From NCBI GenBank assembly GCA_934630815.1, contig CAKTWI010000030.1, positions 1-22,204 of the forward strand: a stretch of 22,204 nt of DNA, in the 5' to 3' direction. Each line of letters opens with the position of its first letter. Position 1 is the stretch's first letter. The notes below the pieces were generated by a model that worked only from the letters and a program-made list of their open reading frames with translations, was not told the origin of the DNA and did not search any database. Source of the DNA: an uncultured Senegalimassilia sp. Its GTDB lineage: Bacteria > Actinomycetota > Coriobacteriia > Coriobacteriales > Eggerthellaceae. The translations under genes were made by a program, and so were the position numbers. Positions 1 to 7,433 of the stretch are shown in pieces.

Positions 1-59
1 CGCCGGCATCATCGCAAAGCGGGACCGGCGCGCAGCGCCATCGAGGAAGGAAAACGGCA

Positions 60-1010
60 ATGCCCACCTACGGCGTCATCGACCTGGGGTCGAACTCCAT
101 TCGCCTTGTCATCTACGAAGTGAAGGACGATCGTCGCAGCACCTATTCCAGCAAGGACTTCAAGAGCATCATCAACGACAAGGTGATGGCGGGCCTTGCC
201 GCGTTCGTGGAGGATGGCGTGTTCACGCCCGACGGCGTGGATCGCGCCGTCAACGTGCTGAAAAGCCACATGAAGCGCGTGCGCTACTTCGGCTGCAAGC
301 GCGTCGACGTGTTCGCCACCGCCGTGCTGCGCAACGCCGTAAACTGCGCCGAGGCCGTCGCGGAAATCGAGCGGCGCTGCGGGCTGGCCGTCACGCTGCT
401 GTCCGCGCGCGACGAGGCGCACCTCGGGTTCGTCGGCGCCCGCTGCTCCACCCCGCTTGAGCGCGGCACGCTCGTCGACATCGGCGGCGGTTCCACCGAG
501 CTCACCCGCGTCGACGGCGGCCGCGACAGCGACGACGTCAGCCTGGGGCAGGGTTCGCTGTCATCGTTCGCGCGCTTCGTCCGCAACATCCTGCCTGCGC
601 CCATCGAGATGGACGCCATAGCCTGCGAGTTCCGCGGCAACCTGCGCCGGCTGCCCAGCCTCGAGCCCTACAAGGCCCCCACGCTCTACGGCGTGGGCGG
701 GTCCACACGCGCGGCGGCCAAGCTGGTCCAGCAGCTCGACGAGCTGCAAACGCGCCCGCGCGAGGTCCAGGCCGAGCAGGTGCAGCAAATCCTCGAAGCC
801 TGCCGCAGCAACCCCTCCACCTTCGGGCACGCGGCGCTGAAGGCCTCTGCTGAACGCGTACACACCATGGTGCCGGGCTGCGTAATCCTGGCGGAGCTGT
901 TCCGCCACCTTGGCGCCGATAAGCTGGTCATATGCAAGCACGGCGTGCGCGAGGGGTACCTGATCGAGCGCATGCTCGGGGCCGTGTCGGCTCCCCCGCA
1001 AGCGGATTAG
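60..1010 (+). CDS. ppx: Exopolyphosphatase, Ppx/GppA family
   Basis: A 316-residue protein of the Ppx/GppA phosphatase family, which belongs to the ASKHA (actin-like ATPase) fold. Such enzymes release phosphate from the ends of polyphosphate, and some hydrolyse pppGpp. Seen in the sequence: the N-terminal phosphate-binding motif GVIDLGSNSIRLVIYEV at residues 5-21, the second motif VDIGGGSTEL near residues 139-148 and a GVGGSTRA motif near residue 218. The length fits the short, two-domain Ppx type found in actinobacteria and lacks the C-terminal HD-like domain of E. coli Ppx. The start is supported by AGGAAGG about 8 bases upstream. The ppk gene follows on the same strand after 260 bases, so the pair probably controls cellular polyphosphate. 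Exopolyphosphatase versus pppGpp phosphatase activity cannot be decided from sequence; the ppk neighbour favours the former. Confidence 0.92.
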   Translation: MPTYGVIDLGSNSIRLVIYEVKDDRRSTYSSKDFKSIINDKVMAGLAAFVEDGVFTPDGVDRAVNVLKSHMKRVRYFGCKRVDVFATAVLRNAVNCAEAVAEIERRCGLAVTLLSARDEAHLGFVGARCSTPLERGTLVDIGGGSTELTRVDGGRDSDDVSLGQGSLSSFARFVRNILPAPIEMDAIACEFRGNLRRLPSLEPYKAPTLYGVGGSTRAAAKLVQQLDELQTRPREVQAEQVQQILEACRSNPSTFGHAALKASAERVHTMVPGCVILAELFRHLGADKLVICKHGVREGYLIERMLGAVSAPPQAD

Positions 1011-1270
1011 CCCCACTCGAAACCGAATCGTTACCTTTTTCACCCCATTTTTTCGAGCCCGGTGGCGGATTCGGCCGGTCGCAGCATCAAAACAGAGTAA
1101 AATATGAGTTGAGGGGACGTGGTTGTTGGGGAACCCCGTCGCCCTGGCGTCGCACGTTATGCAATCATCGATTCCACTTGGCCGCCGCAAGCGGCCGCAC
1201 GCACATCGAATCAACGAAGACGCATCGCCCGACGCGCGTTTCATCTATGACGTCGAGGGAAGGGAACGCC

Positions 1271-3877
1271 ATGAAAGCAAACGAATCCATAACGCATACA
1301 GGATCCACGCCTTACATGCAGAACCGCGAGCTGTCGTGGCTCACGTTCAACGAACGCGTGCTCGACCAAGGCGCCGATGAGACCGTCCCGCTGCTTGAGC
1401 GGTTGAACTTCATCAGCATCTTCTGGTCAAACCTCCAGGAGTTCTTCATGGTGCGCGTGGGCAGCCTGACCGACCTGTCGCTTCTGAAGAAGCAGGTTCT
1501 CGACTCGAAAACGGGCATGACCCCGGCCGAGCAGCTCACTGCCATCCACAAGCGCTGTCATCAGCTATATCCCGTGCAGGAACAGACCTACGCCGAGGTG
1601 CGCGAAGCCTTGGCCGCGCACGGCGTGCGCCACCTGCGCCCTGCCGATCTCAACGACGAACAGCGCGCCTTCCTGGCCGACTACACGGCAGCCAACATCA
1701 TGCCGTTCCTGTCCCCGCAGATCATCAATTCGCGCCACCCCTTCCCCCACCTGGAGAACGGGTCGCTCTACGTCATCGTGCGACTTGACGAGGAAGTGGG
1801 CCCGAAGAAGTCCAAGAAGAAGGACAAGGCCAAGGACGGCAAAACCGTCAAGGCCGCGAAGATCCACCCCTCCGTCGAGGAAAGCGAGAACCTGGGCGCC
1901 GAGGGCGTCACCGTGGGCATCCTGCCCATGCCGCGCCAGTGCGCCCGCGTCATCAAGCTGCCGGGCGAGGGCTTCCAGTTCATCCTGCTCGAGCACGTGG
2001 TGGAGATGACCGCCGCCCAGGTGTTCAGCATGTACACCGTCAAGCACACCAACGTCCTGTGCGTCACGCGCAACGCCGACCTGGACGCCACGGAGAACAC
2101 CGACGAGTCCGACGAGGATTACCGCGAGCACATGAAGCGCATCCTGAAGAAGCGCGGCCGCCTGGCGCCGGTGCGCCTGGAGTCCGAGCGCCCGCTTTCC
2201 AGCGTGCTGCAGGAGCTTCTGCTCGATCGCCTGAACCTCAAGCCGCATCAGACCTACGTCACCAGCGTGCCGCTCGACATGAGCTGGACCTGGGGCCTTG
2301 GGAACAACCTGCCCGAGCAGGAGCGCATGGCGCTGTCCAACGCCCCGTTCACCCCGCAGTGGCCGGCATGCCTCGACCGCAACCACTCCATCATCGAGCA
2401 GGTTTCCGAGCGCGAAGTGTTGCTCAGCTACCCCTACGAGTCCATGGACGCGTTCGTGCAGCTGCTGCGCGAAGCCGCGAACGACCCCACCGTCATCTCC
2501 ATCAAGATCACGCTGTACCGCCTGGCGCGCCAGTCGCACCTGGCCGAGGCACTCATCGCCGCCGCCGAGTCCGGCAAGCAGGTCACGGCGCTGTTCGAGC
2601 TGCGCGCACGCTTCGACGAGTCGAACAACATCGAGTGGTCGCAACGCTTCGAGGAAGCCGGCTGCAACGTCATCTACGGCTTCCGTGATTACAAGGTGCA
2701 CAGCAAGATCTGCTGCATCACGCGCCAAACCGAGAACGGCCTGCAGTACATCACGCAGCTGGGCACGGGCAACTACAACGAGAAGACGGCGAAGCTCTAC
2801 ACCGACCTGAGCTTCATCACCGCCGACGAGACCATCGGCCGCGATGCCACCGAGTTCTTCCGCAACATGCAGCTGGAGAACGCCTCGGACAACTACGATA
2901 TCCTGTCCGTGGCGCCGCTGCAGATTAAGCCCGGCATCATCGCCAACATCGATGAGCAGATCACCCTTGCGCGCGAAGGCAAGCCGTGCGGCCTGTTCTT
3001 CAAGACCAACAGCGTCACCGACAAGGACATCATCGTCAAGATCGCCGAGGCCAGCCAGGCCGGCGTGCCGGTCACGCTGCTTGTGCGCGGCATATCGTGC
3101 CTGGTCCCAGGCGTGCCCGGCTACACCGACAACGTCCGCGTGGTCTCCATCGTGGGTCGTCTGCTCGAGCACAGCCGCATCTACGGCTTCGGCCCGCGCG
3201 AGAACATCAAGATTTACCTGTCCAGCGCCGACCTCATGACGCGCAACATGGAGAAACGCGTCGAGATCGCCTGGCCCATCCTCGACGAGGGGCTGCGCAA
3301 CCAGGTGCTCGGCTACATCGACACGTGCCTGCGCGACACGGCGAAGCTGCGCGAGCTGAAGGCCGACGGAACCTACACTAAGCTCGGCGAGCTGGCCAAG
3401 CCCGACGAGCCGAAGTTCGAGTCGCAGGACTTCCTCATCAAGGAGGCGCAACGTGCCCGCGCGGCCGCTGCCGAGGCCAAGGCGGCACGCAGCGCGAACT
3501 CCCGCAAGCTCATGAACGAGCAGCGCCAGGCGCAGATGGCAGAAGCCGAGGCCAAGGTGGAGGCCGTGGCGAAGGCGGAGGCTGCCGCCGCAGAGGCCGC
3601 CAGGGAGGCAGAAGCCGCCCATAAGGCAGCGCTTGAGGCAGAGGCCGCCGCGAAGGCCGCCGAGGCGGAAGCGGTTGCGAAGCCGGCCGCAAAGCCGCAG
3701 GCTACCCCCAAGCCCGCTGGCACTGCAGCTCAGCCCTCCGAGGCTGCGGCCCAGCCCGTACCGGTGAAGGCGCAGGTCATCAACGAGCCCATGCAGGCGC
3801 CCAGCCACTCCGGCATCCAGCGCCGCCCCGAGAAGCCCAGCCTCCTCGCCCGCGTCCTAGCGAAGTTCATCCGCTAG
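1271..3877 (+). CDS. ppk: Polyphosphate kinase 1 with long Ala/Glu-rich C-terminal tail
   Basis: An 868-residue PPK1, which reversibly transfers the ATP gamma-phosphate to polyphosphate and usually associates with the membrane. Seen: the N-domain signature NRELSWLTFNERVLDQ close to the start, the catalytic region DYKVHSK with His477 (matching the autophosphorylated histidine), GTGNYNEKTAKLYTDLS, LEHSRIYGF with His634, and LSSADLMTRNMEKRVE. The frame is open upstream to 932, but GAGGGAAGGGA lies just before ATG 1271 and the conserved N-terminus begins soon after, so 1271 is preferred; ATG 1247 is a weaker alternative. PPK1 is normally about 690-740 residues. Here a Lys-rich insert lies at about 179-200, and residues about 724-868 form an Ala/Glu-rich, probably helical tail, then a Pro-rich stretch and a basic amphipathic end (SLLARVLAKFIR). 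It lies downstream of ppx and ends just before a strong terminator. Confidence 0.95.
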   Translation: MKANESITHTGSTPYMQNRELSWLTFNERVLDQGADETVPLLERLNFISIFWSNLQEFFMVRVGSLTDLSLLKKQVLDSKTGMTPAEQLTAIHKRCHQLYPVQEQTYAEVREALAAHGVRHLRPADLNDEQRAFLADYTAANIMPFLSPQIINSRHPFPHLENGSLYVIVRLDEEVGPKKSKKKDKAKDGKTVKAAKIHPSVEESENLGAEGVTVGILPMPRQCARVIKLPGEGFQFILLEHVVEMTAAQVFSMYTVKHTNVLCVTRNADLDATENTDESDEDYREHMKRILKKRGRLAPVRLESERPLSSVLQELLLDRLNLKPHQTYVTSVPLDMSWTWGLGNNLPEQERMALSNAPFTPQWPACLDRNHSIIEQVSEREVLLSYPYESMDAFVQLLREAANDPTVISIKITLYRLARQSHLAEALIAAAESGKQVTALFELRARFDESNNIEWSQRFEEAGCNVIYGFRDYKVHSKICCITRQTENGLQYITQLGTGNYNEKTAKLYTDLSFITADETIGRDATEFFRNMQLENASDNYDILSVAPLQIKPGIIANIDEQITLAREGKPCGLFFKTNSVTDKDIIVKIAEASQAGVPVTLLVRGISCLVPGVPGYTDNVRVVSIVGRLLEHSRIYGFGPRENIKIYLSSADLMTRNMEKRVEIAWPILDEGLRNQVLGYIDTCLRDTAKLRELKADGTYTKLGELAKPDEPKFESQDFLIKEAQRARAAAAEAKAARSANSRKLMNEQRQAQMAEAEAKVEAVAKAEAAAAEAAREAEAAHKAALEAEAAAKAAEAEAVAKPAAKPQATPKPAGTAAQPSEAAAQPVPVKAQVINEPMQAPSHSGIQRRPEKPSLLARVLAKFIR

Positions 3878-3882
3878 CCCAA

Positions 3883-3912
3883 GAAGCCCCGCTCGCGCGG
3901 GGCTTCCTTTTT
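3883..3912 (+). terminator. Rho-independent terminator of ppk
   Basis: A perfect 10-bp stem, GAAGCCCCGC / GCGGGGCTTC, with a TCGC tetraloop is followed by CTTTTT. It begins five bases after the ppk stop codon and should end the ppx-ppk transcript. Confidence 0.93.
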
Positions 3913-3932
3913 GCCTACGTGACCGAATAGAG

Positions 3933-4059
3933 CGATACGTCTGCGTTTTATTGGGATATTGTTTGGTAGTCGCTCAATGGCAATCTGCGTTTCACCTGGT
4001 CACAGGCTTGCTCGAAAAGCGGATACTCGAGCAAGCCCCATTAAAACGCAGACGTATCG
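3933..4059. repeat. Nested inverted-repeat element of unknown nature (possible MITE or structured RNA)
   Basis: Two 23-base outer arms (3933-3955 and 4037-4059) are inverted copies with 22 of 23 positions matching; the outer 18 bases (CGATACGTCTGCGTTTTA) match perfectly. Directly inside the right arm is a second perfect hairpin with 11-bp arms, GGCTTGCTCGA (4005-4015) and TCGAGCAAGCC (4027-4037), and an 11-base loop. A small CCTG-GTCA-CAGG hairpin at 3995-4006 overlaps the inner stem and could only form as an alternative. No convincing coding frame and no clear target-site duplication were found. It lies between the terminators of two convergent genes. It could be a miniature transposable element, a small structured RNA or a protein-binding palindrome; the structure is certain, the role unknown. 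Confidence 0.8.
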
Positions 4060-4130
4060 GCGGTTTGGTGTGGCGGATGGCGAGGAAAGCGGATTCGCGA
4101 ACTCGAGGGCTCGGCTGCGGGTATATCGGA

Positions 4131-4177
4131 AGCTCAAACAAAGCAGGGCCGACCCCGCGATTTGCGGAATCGGCCCT
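4131..4177 (-). terminator. Probable rho-independent terminator of cysE
   Basis: On the - strand, AGGGCCGA (4177-4170) pairs with TCGGCCCT (4152-4145), an 8-bp stem with a further inner CCGC/GCGG pairing. It is followed by the T-rich tail GCTTTGTTTGAG. It lies 87 bases beyond the cysE stop codon. The tail is imperfect, hence the moderate confidence. The rest of the gap (4060-4130 and 4178-4263) holds nothing recognisable apart from a short bulged hairpin near 4239-4260. Confidence 0.7.
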
Positions 4178-4263
4178 GGTGGCATTGCTTCTGTTGCAGC
4201 CCGACCCTTAGGCTTGGGCAGGCATGGGGACGTCTAACGCGCAACGGCGCTTGCGTTCGCCGC

Positions 4264-5181
4264 TTAGATCTCCCAGCACTTGGCGTGGTCCTTGTTGGGT
4301 GTGCGCACGTTTACTTCCTGGTTCTTCAGGGAAACGCGGCTGCCCGCAGGCACGCTGGAGATGACGAACGCGCTGCCGGCGATGATCGAGCCCTCGCCGA
4401 TGACGGTCTCGCCGCCCAGCACGCTGGCGTTGCTGTAGATGGTGACGTCGTCCTCGATGGTGGGATGGCGCTTCACGCCGGACAGCGCCTGGCCGGCGCG
4501 CGTGGACAAAGCGCCCAGCGTGACGCCCTGGTACACCTTCACATGGTTGCCGATCGTGGTGGTCTCGCCGATGACGACGCCGGTTGCATGGTCGATGAAG
4601 AAGTACTCGCCGATCGTCGCACCGGAGTTGATGTCGACGCCCGTGCGGCCGTGGGCGTACTCGGACATGATGCGCGGGATGAGCGGCACGTCCTGCACGT
4701 ACAGCTCGTGCGCGATGCGGTACACGAAGATGGCGAAGAAGCCCGGATAGCTGAAGATGATCTCTTCCTTGCTCTGGGCGGCCGGGTCGCCGTCGAAGGC
4801 TGCCTGTACGTCAGTCAGGAGGATGCGCTGGATTTCAGGCAGGCGGCTGAAGAACGTGGCGCAAATCTGGTCGACGCGCGCGTCCAGCTCCTCCGTTGCC
4901 AGGCCGCCGCGGAACAGCAGCGCCTCGCGCAGCTCGCGGCGCAGCGAATCCTCGATGCGGATGAGCGTTTCGCCGATGAAGTACTCGGGGTTGATGCCCG
5001 TGGGCGTTTCGTCGCCGAAGTAACGCGGGAACATGACGCGGCGCAGGTCCTTCACGATGTTCACGATGGCAAGCTTGTTCGGGAAATGCTTGTTCGGGTC
5101 GGTGAAGAAGATCTCCTCGCGCTCGCTGTAGTTTTTCGCGATGCCCGCAACGATGTCGTTCAATTGATCCTTGTCCAGCAT
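4264..5181 (-). CDS. cysE: Serine O-acetyltransferase, EpsC/CysE type
   Basis: A 305-residue left-handed beta-helix (hexapeptide-repeat) acyltransferase that makes O-acetylserine from serine and acetyl-CoA, the first step of cysteine synthesis. Seen: an alpha-helical N-terminal half (about 1-165), then the signature GVDINSGATIGEYFFIDHATG. Asp197-His198 match the catalytic pair of E. coli CysE, and His239 in KRHPTIEDDV matches the second active-site histidine. Hexapeptide turns continue to about residue 285, followed by a short C-terminal tail ending CWEI. Length and the N-terminal region fit the longer EpsC-like branch rather than the roughly 270-residue enterobacterial CysE. ATG 5181 is chosen because GCGAGG lies about 6 bases upstream; an in-frame ATG at 5235 lacks such a site. 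The gene stands alone, with no cysK beside it, and converges on ppk. Confidence 0.93.
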   Translation of the reverse strand: MLDKDQLNDIVAGIAKNYSEREEIFFTDPNKHFPNKLAIVNIVKDLRRVMFPRYFGDETPTGINPEYFIGETLIRIEDSLRRELREALLFRGGLATEELDARVDQICATFFSRLPEIQRILLTDVQAAFDGDPAAQSKEEIIFSYPGFFAIFVYRIAHELYVQDVPLIPRIMSEYAHGRTGVDINSGATIGEYFFIDHATGVVIGETTTIGNHVKVYQGVTLGALSTRAGQALSGVKRHPTIEDDVTIYSNASVLGGETVIGEGSIIAGSAFVISSVPAGSRVSLKNQEVNVRTPNKDHAKCWEI

Positions 5182-5225
5182 GATGCCTCGCTCTCTCGTC
5201 TGTGAGCGCCTATATGTCTGGCCCC

Positions 5226-5250
5226 ATCTTATCACGGTTGTCTCTAGACA
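5226..5250 (-). promoter_or_regulatory. Possible cysE promoter/operator
   Basis: Upstream of cysE on the - strand is a -10-like TAAGAT (plus 5226-5231), with a 12-base near-palindrome TGTCTCTAGACA (5239-5250) in the spacer position. The matching -35 is poor. No T-box or SAM riboswitch was recognised. This is a weak suggestion only. Confidence 0.25.
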
Positions 5251-5377
5251 TAGTAGGCATTTCGGTTACGGATCGATGCGGTGCGGCAGCGTTCACGTCA
5301 TTCGCGTTCCGGCTGGGCTGGCGCCGGGCGCACCGGCTCGGGCGGCGCGCCCATAACGGTTCAGGCAACGAAAGACC

Positions 5378-5560
5378 TTACATATTCGCCTTTAGGGGAA
5401 TCCTCTGCTTTCTCGGCGTCGGGCTGCTCGGCGGCGGGCCGGCGCCTGCCTGGTCAGCTGCCCGCTCGGCGTCAGCCGACTTGACGTCAGCCTGCTCAAC
5501 ATCGGGCCGCTCGGCGGCCGACTCGGTAGTGGTCGGTGCGGCGACTGGCAGCCCCCTTCC
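5378..5560 (-). pseudogene. Possible coding remnant with short direct repeats
   Basis: A - strand frame of 60 codons is open from just after a TGA (5561-5563) to a TAA (5378-5380), with no good start codon. Its reading is Ala/Glu/Asp/Pro-rich (for example TTESAAERPDVEQADV), with GC-rich third positions like neighbouring genes. On the + strand the same DNA contains two 16-base direct repeats (5420-5435 and 5503-5518; one difference). It may be a decayed gene end or simply GC-rich repeat-expanded spacer. The rest of the 5182-5779 gap shows no gene. Confidence 0.2.
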
Positions 5561-5565
5561 TCATG

Positions 5566-5607
5566 AAACCCGCCCCTTAGCGTGCTAAGCAACAATTTCG
5601 CGGGTTT
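5566..5607 (+). promoter_or_regulatory. Hairpin with inner palindrome upstream of the glucosaminidase gene
   Basis: AAACCCGC (5566-5573) pairs with GCGGGTTT (5600-5607). Inside the loop is a second symmetric element, CTTAGC-GT-GCTAAG (5576-5589). Four T residues follow the stem in the + direction, so it might be a weak terminator or attenuator. Alternatively the inner palindrome is a protein-binding site for the gene starting at 5780. Confidence 0.3.
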
Positions 5608-5731
5608 TGCCCTGTTCAGCGACGGATAACGTGAAGGAATCGCGACGATTGGCAAACGGTTACCGCCCCGACATTGCAAGGAACCGGCGTGATGATTATC
5701 GTGGGGAACGGTAAAGGGAGGGACCATAAGT

Positions 5732-5761
5732 TATACTTGGCTTACTAGGTCGAACAAGGAG
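5732..5761 (+). promoter_or_regulatory. Weak -10 candidate and distant Shine-Dalgarno of the glucosaminidase gene
   Basis: TATACT at 5732-5737 resembles a -10 box, but no good -35 lies 16-18 bases upstream. AAGGAG at 5756-5761 is the only strong ribosome-binding sequence before the ATG at 5780, and it is 18 bases away, much more than the usual 5-10. No in-frame ATG, GTG or TTG lies nearer to it. Confidence 0.25.
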
Positions 5762-5779
5762 AAACGGTACGATAGCGTA

Positions 5780-7243
5780 ATGAAGCAGGGCACTATTCTC
5801 ACGAACGCCGCGCTTGCCGCGGTGCTGGCAACATCCATGGCAACGGCTCCCGCCTTGGCGGGTCTCGCGCATACGCCGGGTACCGCCCCGGCAGGCGTTG
5901 CGTACGCGGCGCAGGCAACGCCCATCGAAAGCATCGCCAACACCGGCGATTGGACCGCAACAGACGCGGAGAACAAAGCCATCCTCGACAAGGCCGAAGC
6001 CGCCAAGCTCGTCGGCCTGAAGCCGCTGAAGGCGTATCTTTCCGGCGAAACCGTGGCCGCAGCAGATTTCCTCACCATCGACGCCGACGCGCTTGCAACC
6101 ATAGACGCCGACTTGGCGAAACTGGTCAAGCAGACGCAGAAGGCCATTGCCGATTCGAATGCCGCTACGGAGCCCGAGGTAAAACCCGAGACCAAGCCCG
6201 AGCCCACCACCCCCGAGCAACCCGCTGAAACCCCGGCTGCACCCGCCGCTTCCAGCACTCCGTCCGCAAGCACCGGCAACGGCTCCTCTGCAGAGAAGCC
6301 CGCCGAGGACGTCGAAGACGCCCCCGAGGACATGGTTCAGGAAAGCGCCACCCTTGACGATGACGAGCTGGTCTACGTCTCGCGCAACCTGACCACCGAG
6401 CAGTTCATCAGCCAGATCGGCGAGCAGGCCCGCGAGCTGTGCCAAGAAAACGACCTGTACGCCTCCGTCATGATCGCGCAGGCCGTAGTGGAGTCAGCGT
6501 CCGGCTCATCGGGGCTTTCTTGCGAGCCGTACAACAACCTGTTCGGCATCAAGGGCAGCTACGAGGGCAAAAGCGTGCGCATGAAAACGCAGGAGGACGA
6601 CGGCAAAGGCAACCTGGAAACCATCGTCGCCGAGTTCCGCCGCTACCCCAGCCTGACGGAATCGCTTAAGGATTACGTCGGCCTGCTCACCGGCGACTCC
6701 CTGTACGCCCCGGTGAAGAAGTCGAACACGAGCACCTACGAGGACGCGTGCGACTACCTGCAGGGACACTACGCCACCAGCACCACCTACTCGCGCACAC
6801 TGAAAGCCTATATCGACACGTACGATTTAACCCAGTTCGATGCCCCGAGCGATGAAGCGAAGGCAGAGACGGCAACGCTCGAATCCGTGCTCAAGCCCAC
6901 CACCTCGCAGGCATCGTTCAAAACCGGCTCCGATGATTTCGGCATCACCGTGCCCGAGGCCGGCCTCCCCAAGCGACAGATGAACCCCGTGGTAGCGGGG
7001 CTGGTAGCCGCCCTTGCCGCAGCAGGCGCAGGCGCGCTGGGCTTCTGGCTGTACTGGCGCCGCAAAGTCGAAGGCGAGAACGCCGCCCACGCCGCAGCAG
7101 GCGCACACGCATCGGGCGACACCGCCAGCTGCGAAGACGACGCTGCAGCATGGTCGGTCGACCAGGCTATCGAGAACTGGCGTCCCATCCAGGCCCCAAA
7201 CCTGTCCGAAAGCACCACAGAGCCGTTGAAGCCGATCGAATAG
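5780..7243 (+). CDS. Secreted, membrane-anchored glucosaminidase (peptidoglycan hydrolase)
   Basis: A 487-residue cell-surface autolysin-like protein. Seen in order: a signal peptide (about 1-27, ending ATAPALA with a likely cut after Ala27), a short helical region (about 45-130), a Pro/Glu/Ala-rich linker (about 133-185), then a glucosaminidase-family domain (about 195-355). The motif AQAVVESASGSSGLS contains the expected catalytic Glu238, followed by YNNLFGIKGSYEGK and a C-terminal YATSTTYSRTLKAYI segment typical of the family. A hydrophobic helix (about 404-426) followed by RRK anchors the protein, leaving a polar 59-residue tail inside. LPKRQ (396-400) stands where an LPXTG motif would be, but the tail is too long for a normal sorting signal. 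The predicted reaction is cleavage of beta-1,4 bonds of N-acetylglucosamine in peptidoglycan. The start is set by the signal peptide, although the Shine-Dalgarno is distant. Monocistronic. Confidence 0.85.
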   Translation: MKQGTILTNAALAAVLATSMATAPALAGLAHTPGTAPAGVAYAAQATPIESIANTGDWTATDAENKAILDKAEAAKLVGLKPLKAYLSGETVAAADFLTIDADALATIDADLAKLVKQTQKAIADSNAATEPEVKPETKPEPTTPEQPAETPAAPAASSTPSASTGNGSSAEKPAEDVEDAPEDMVQESATLDDDELVYVSRNLTTEQFISQIGEQARELCQENDLYASVMIAQAVVESASGSSGLSCEPYNNLFGIKGSYEGKSVRMKTQEDDGKGNLETIVAEFRRYPSLTESLKDYVGLLTGDSLYAPVKKSNTSTYEDACDYLQGHYATSTTYSRTLKAYIDTYDLTQFDAPSDEAKAETATLESVLKPTTSQASFKTGSDDFGITVPEAGLPKRQMNPVVAGLVAALAAAGAGALGFWLYWRRKVEGENAAHAAAGAHASGDTASCEDDAAAWSVDQAIENWRPIQAPNLSESTTEPLKPIE

Positions 7244-7371
7244 AACCGCCCTCAACGGCCATCTGGCAAAAGGCGCCGCGTCTACTCGCGCACCGTACCC
7301 CTTATCGATTCCCAAAAGCCAAGAAGCCGGTTACCTTCGCACAGAACTGTACCGTCTTGGGAAATCTTGAG

Positions 7372-7414
7372 CATAAGAAAGGGGATGCATCGAAATCGAT
7401 TTCGATGCATCCCC
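7372..7414 (-). terminator. Rho-independent terminator of glmM (34-bp perfect palindrome)
   Basis: Positions 7381-7414 form a perfect 34-base palindrome beginning GGGGATGCATCGAAATC. On the - strand it is followed by TTTCTTATG, a T-rich tail, and it begins 19 bases after the glmM stop. On the + strand no T-run follows, so it should act on glmM. No separate terminator was recognised for the + strand gene ending at 7243. Confidence 0.88.
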
Positions 7415-7433
7415 CGTTGCTCGTTGCGCTCGA

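Noticed and set aside
932..1270. An N-terminal extension of PPK1 from the in-frame start at 932
   Set aside because: It would overlap ppx and lacks conserved sequence, while ATG 1271 has a good ribosome-binding site just ahead of the conserved N-terminus.
1565..3808. A long - strand frame opposite ppk
   Set aside because: It is the antisense shadow of a clearly conserved PPK1, with no recognisable protein features.
3961..4037. A tRNA-like D-arm (GTAGTCGCTCAATGGCA) in the nested repeat
   Set aside because: No T-arm, no acceptor stem and no anticodon arm of the right spacing could be built.
3951..4237. Overlapping + strand frames in the ppk-cysE gap
   Set aside because: They run through the inverted repeat and the cysE terminator, differ in frame and show no protein-like pattern.
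5202..5588. A 128-codon + strand frame upstream of the glucosaminidase gene
   Set aside because: No ribosome-binding site, no recognisable domain, and Cys/Ser/Arg-rich composition without gene-like codon use.
5640..5779. A possible c-di-AMP or other riboswitch before the cell-wall hydrolase gene
   Set aside because: Such switches occur before hydrolases, but I could not match the conserved core to this sequence.
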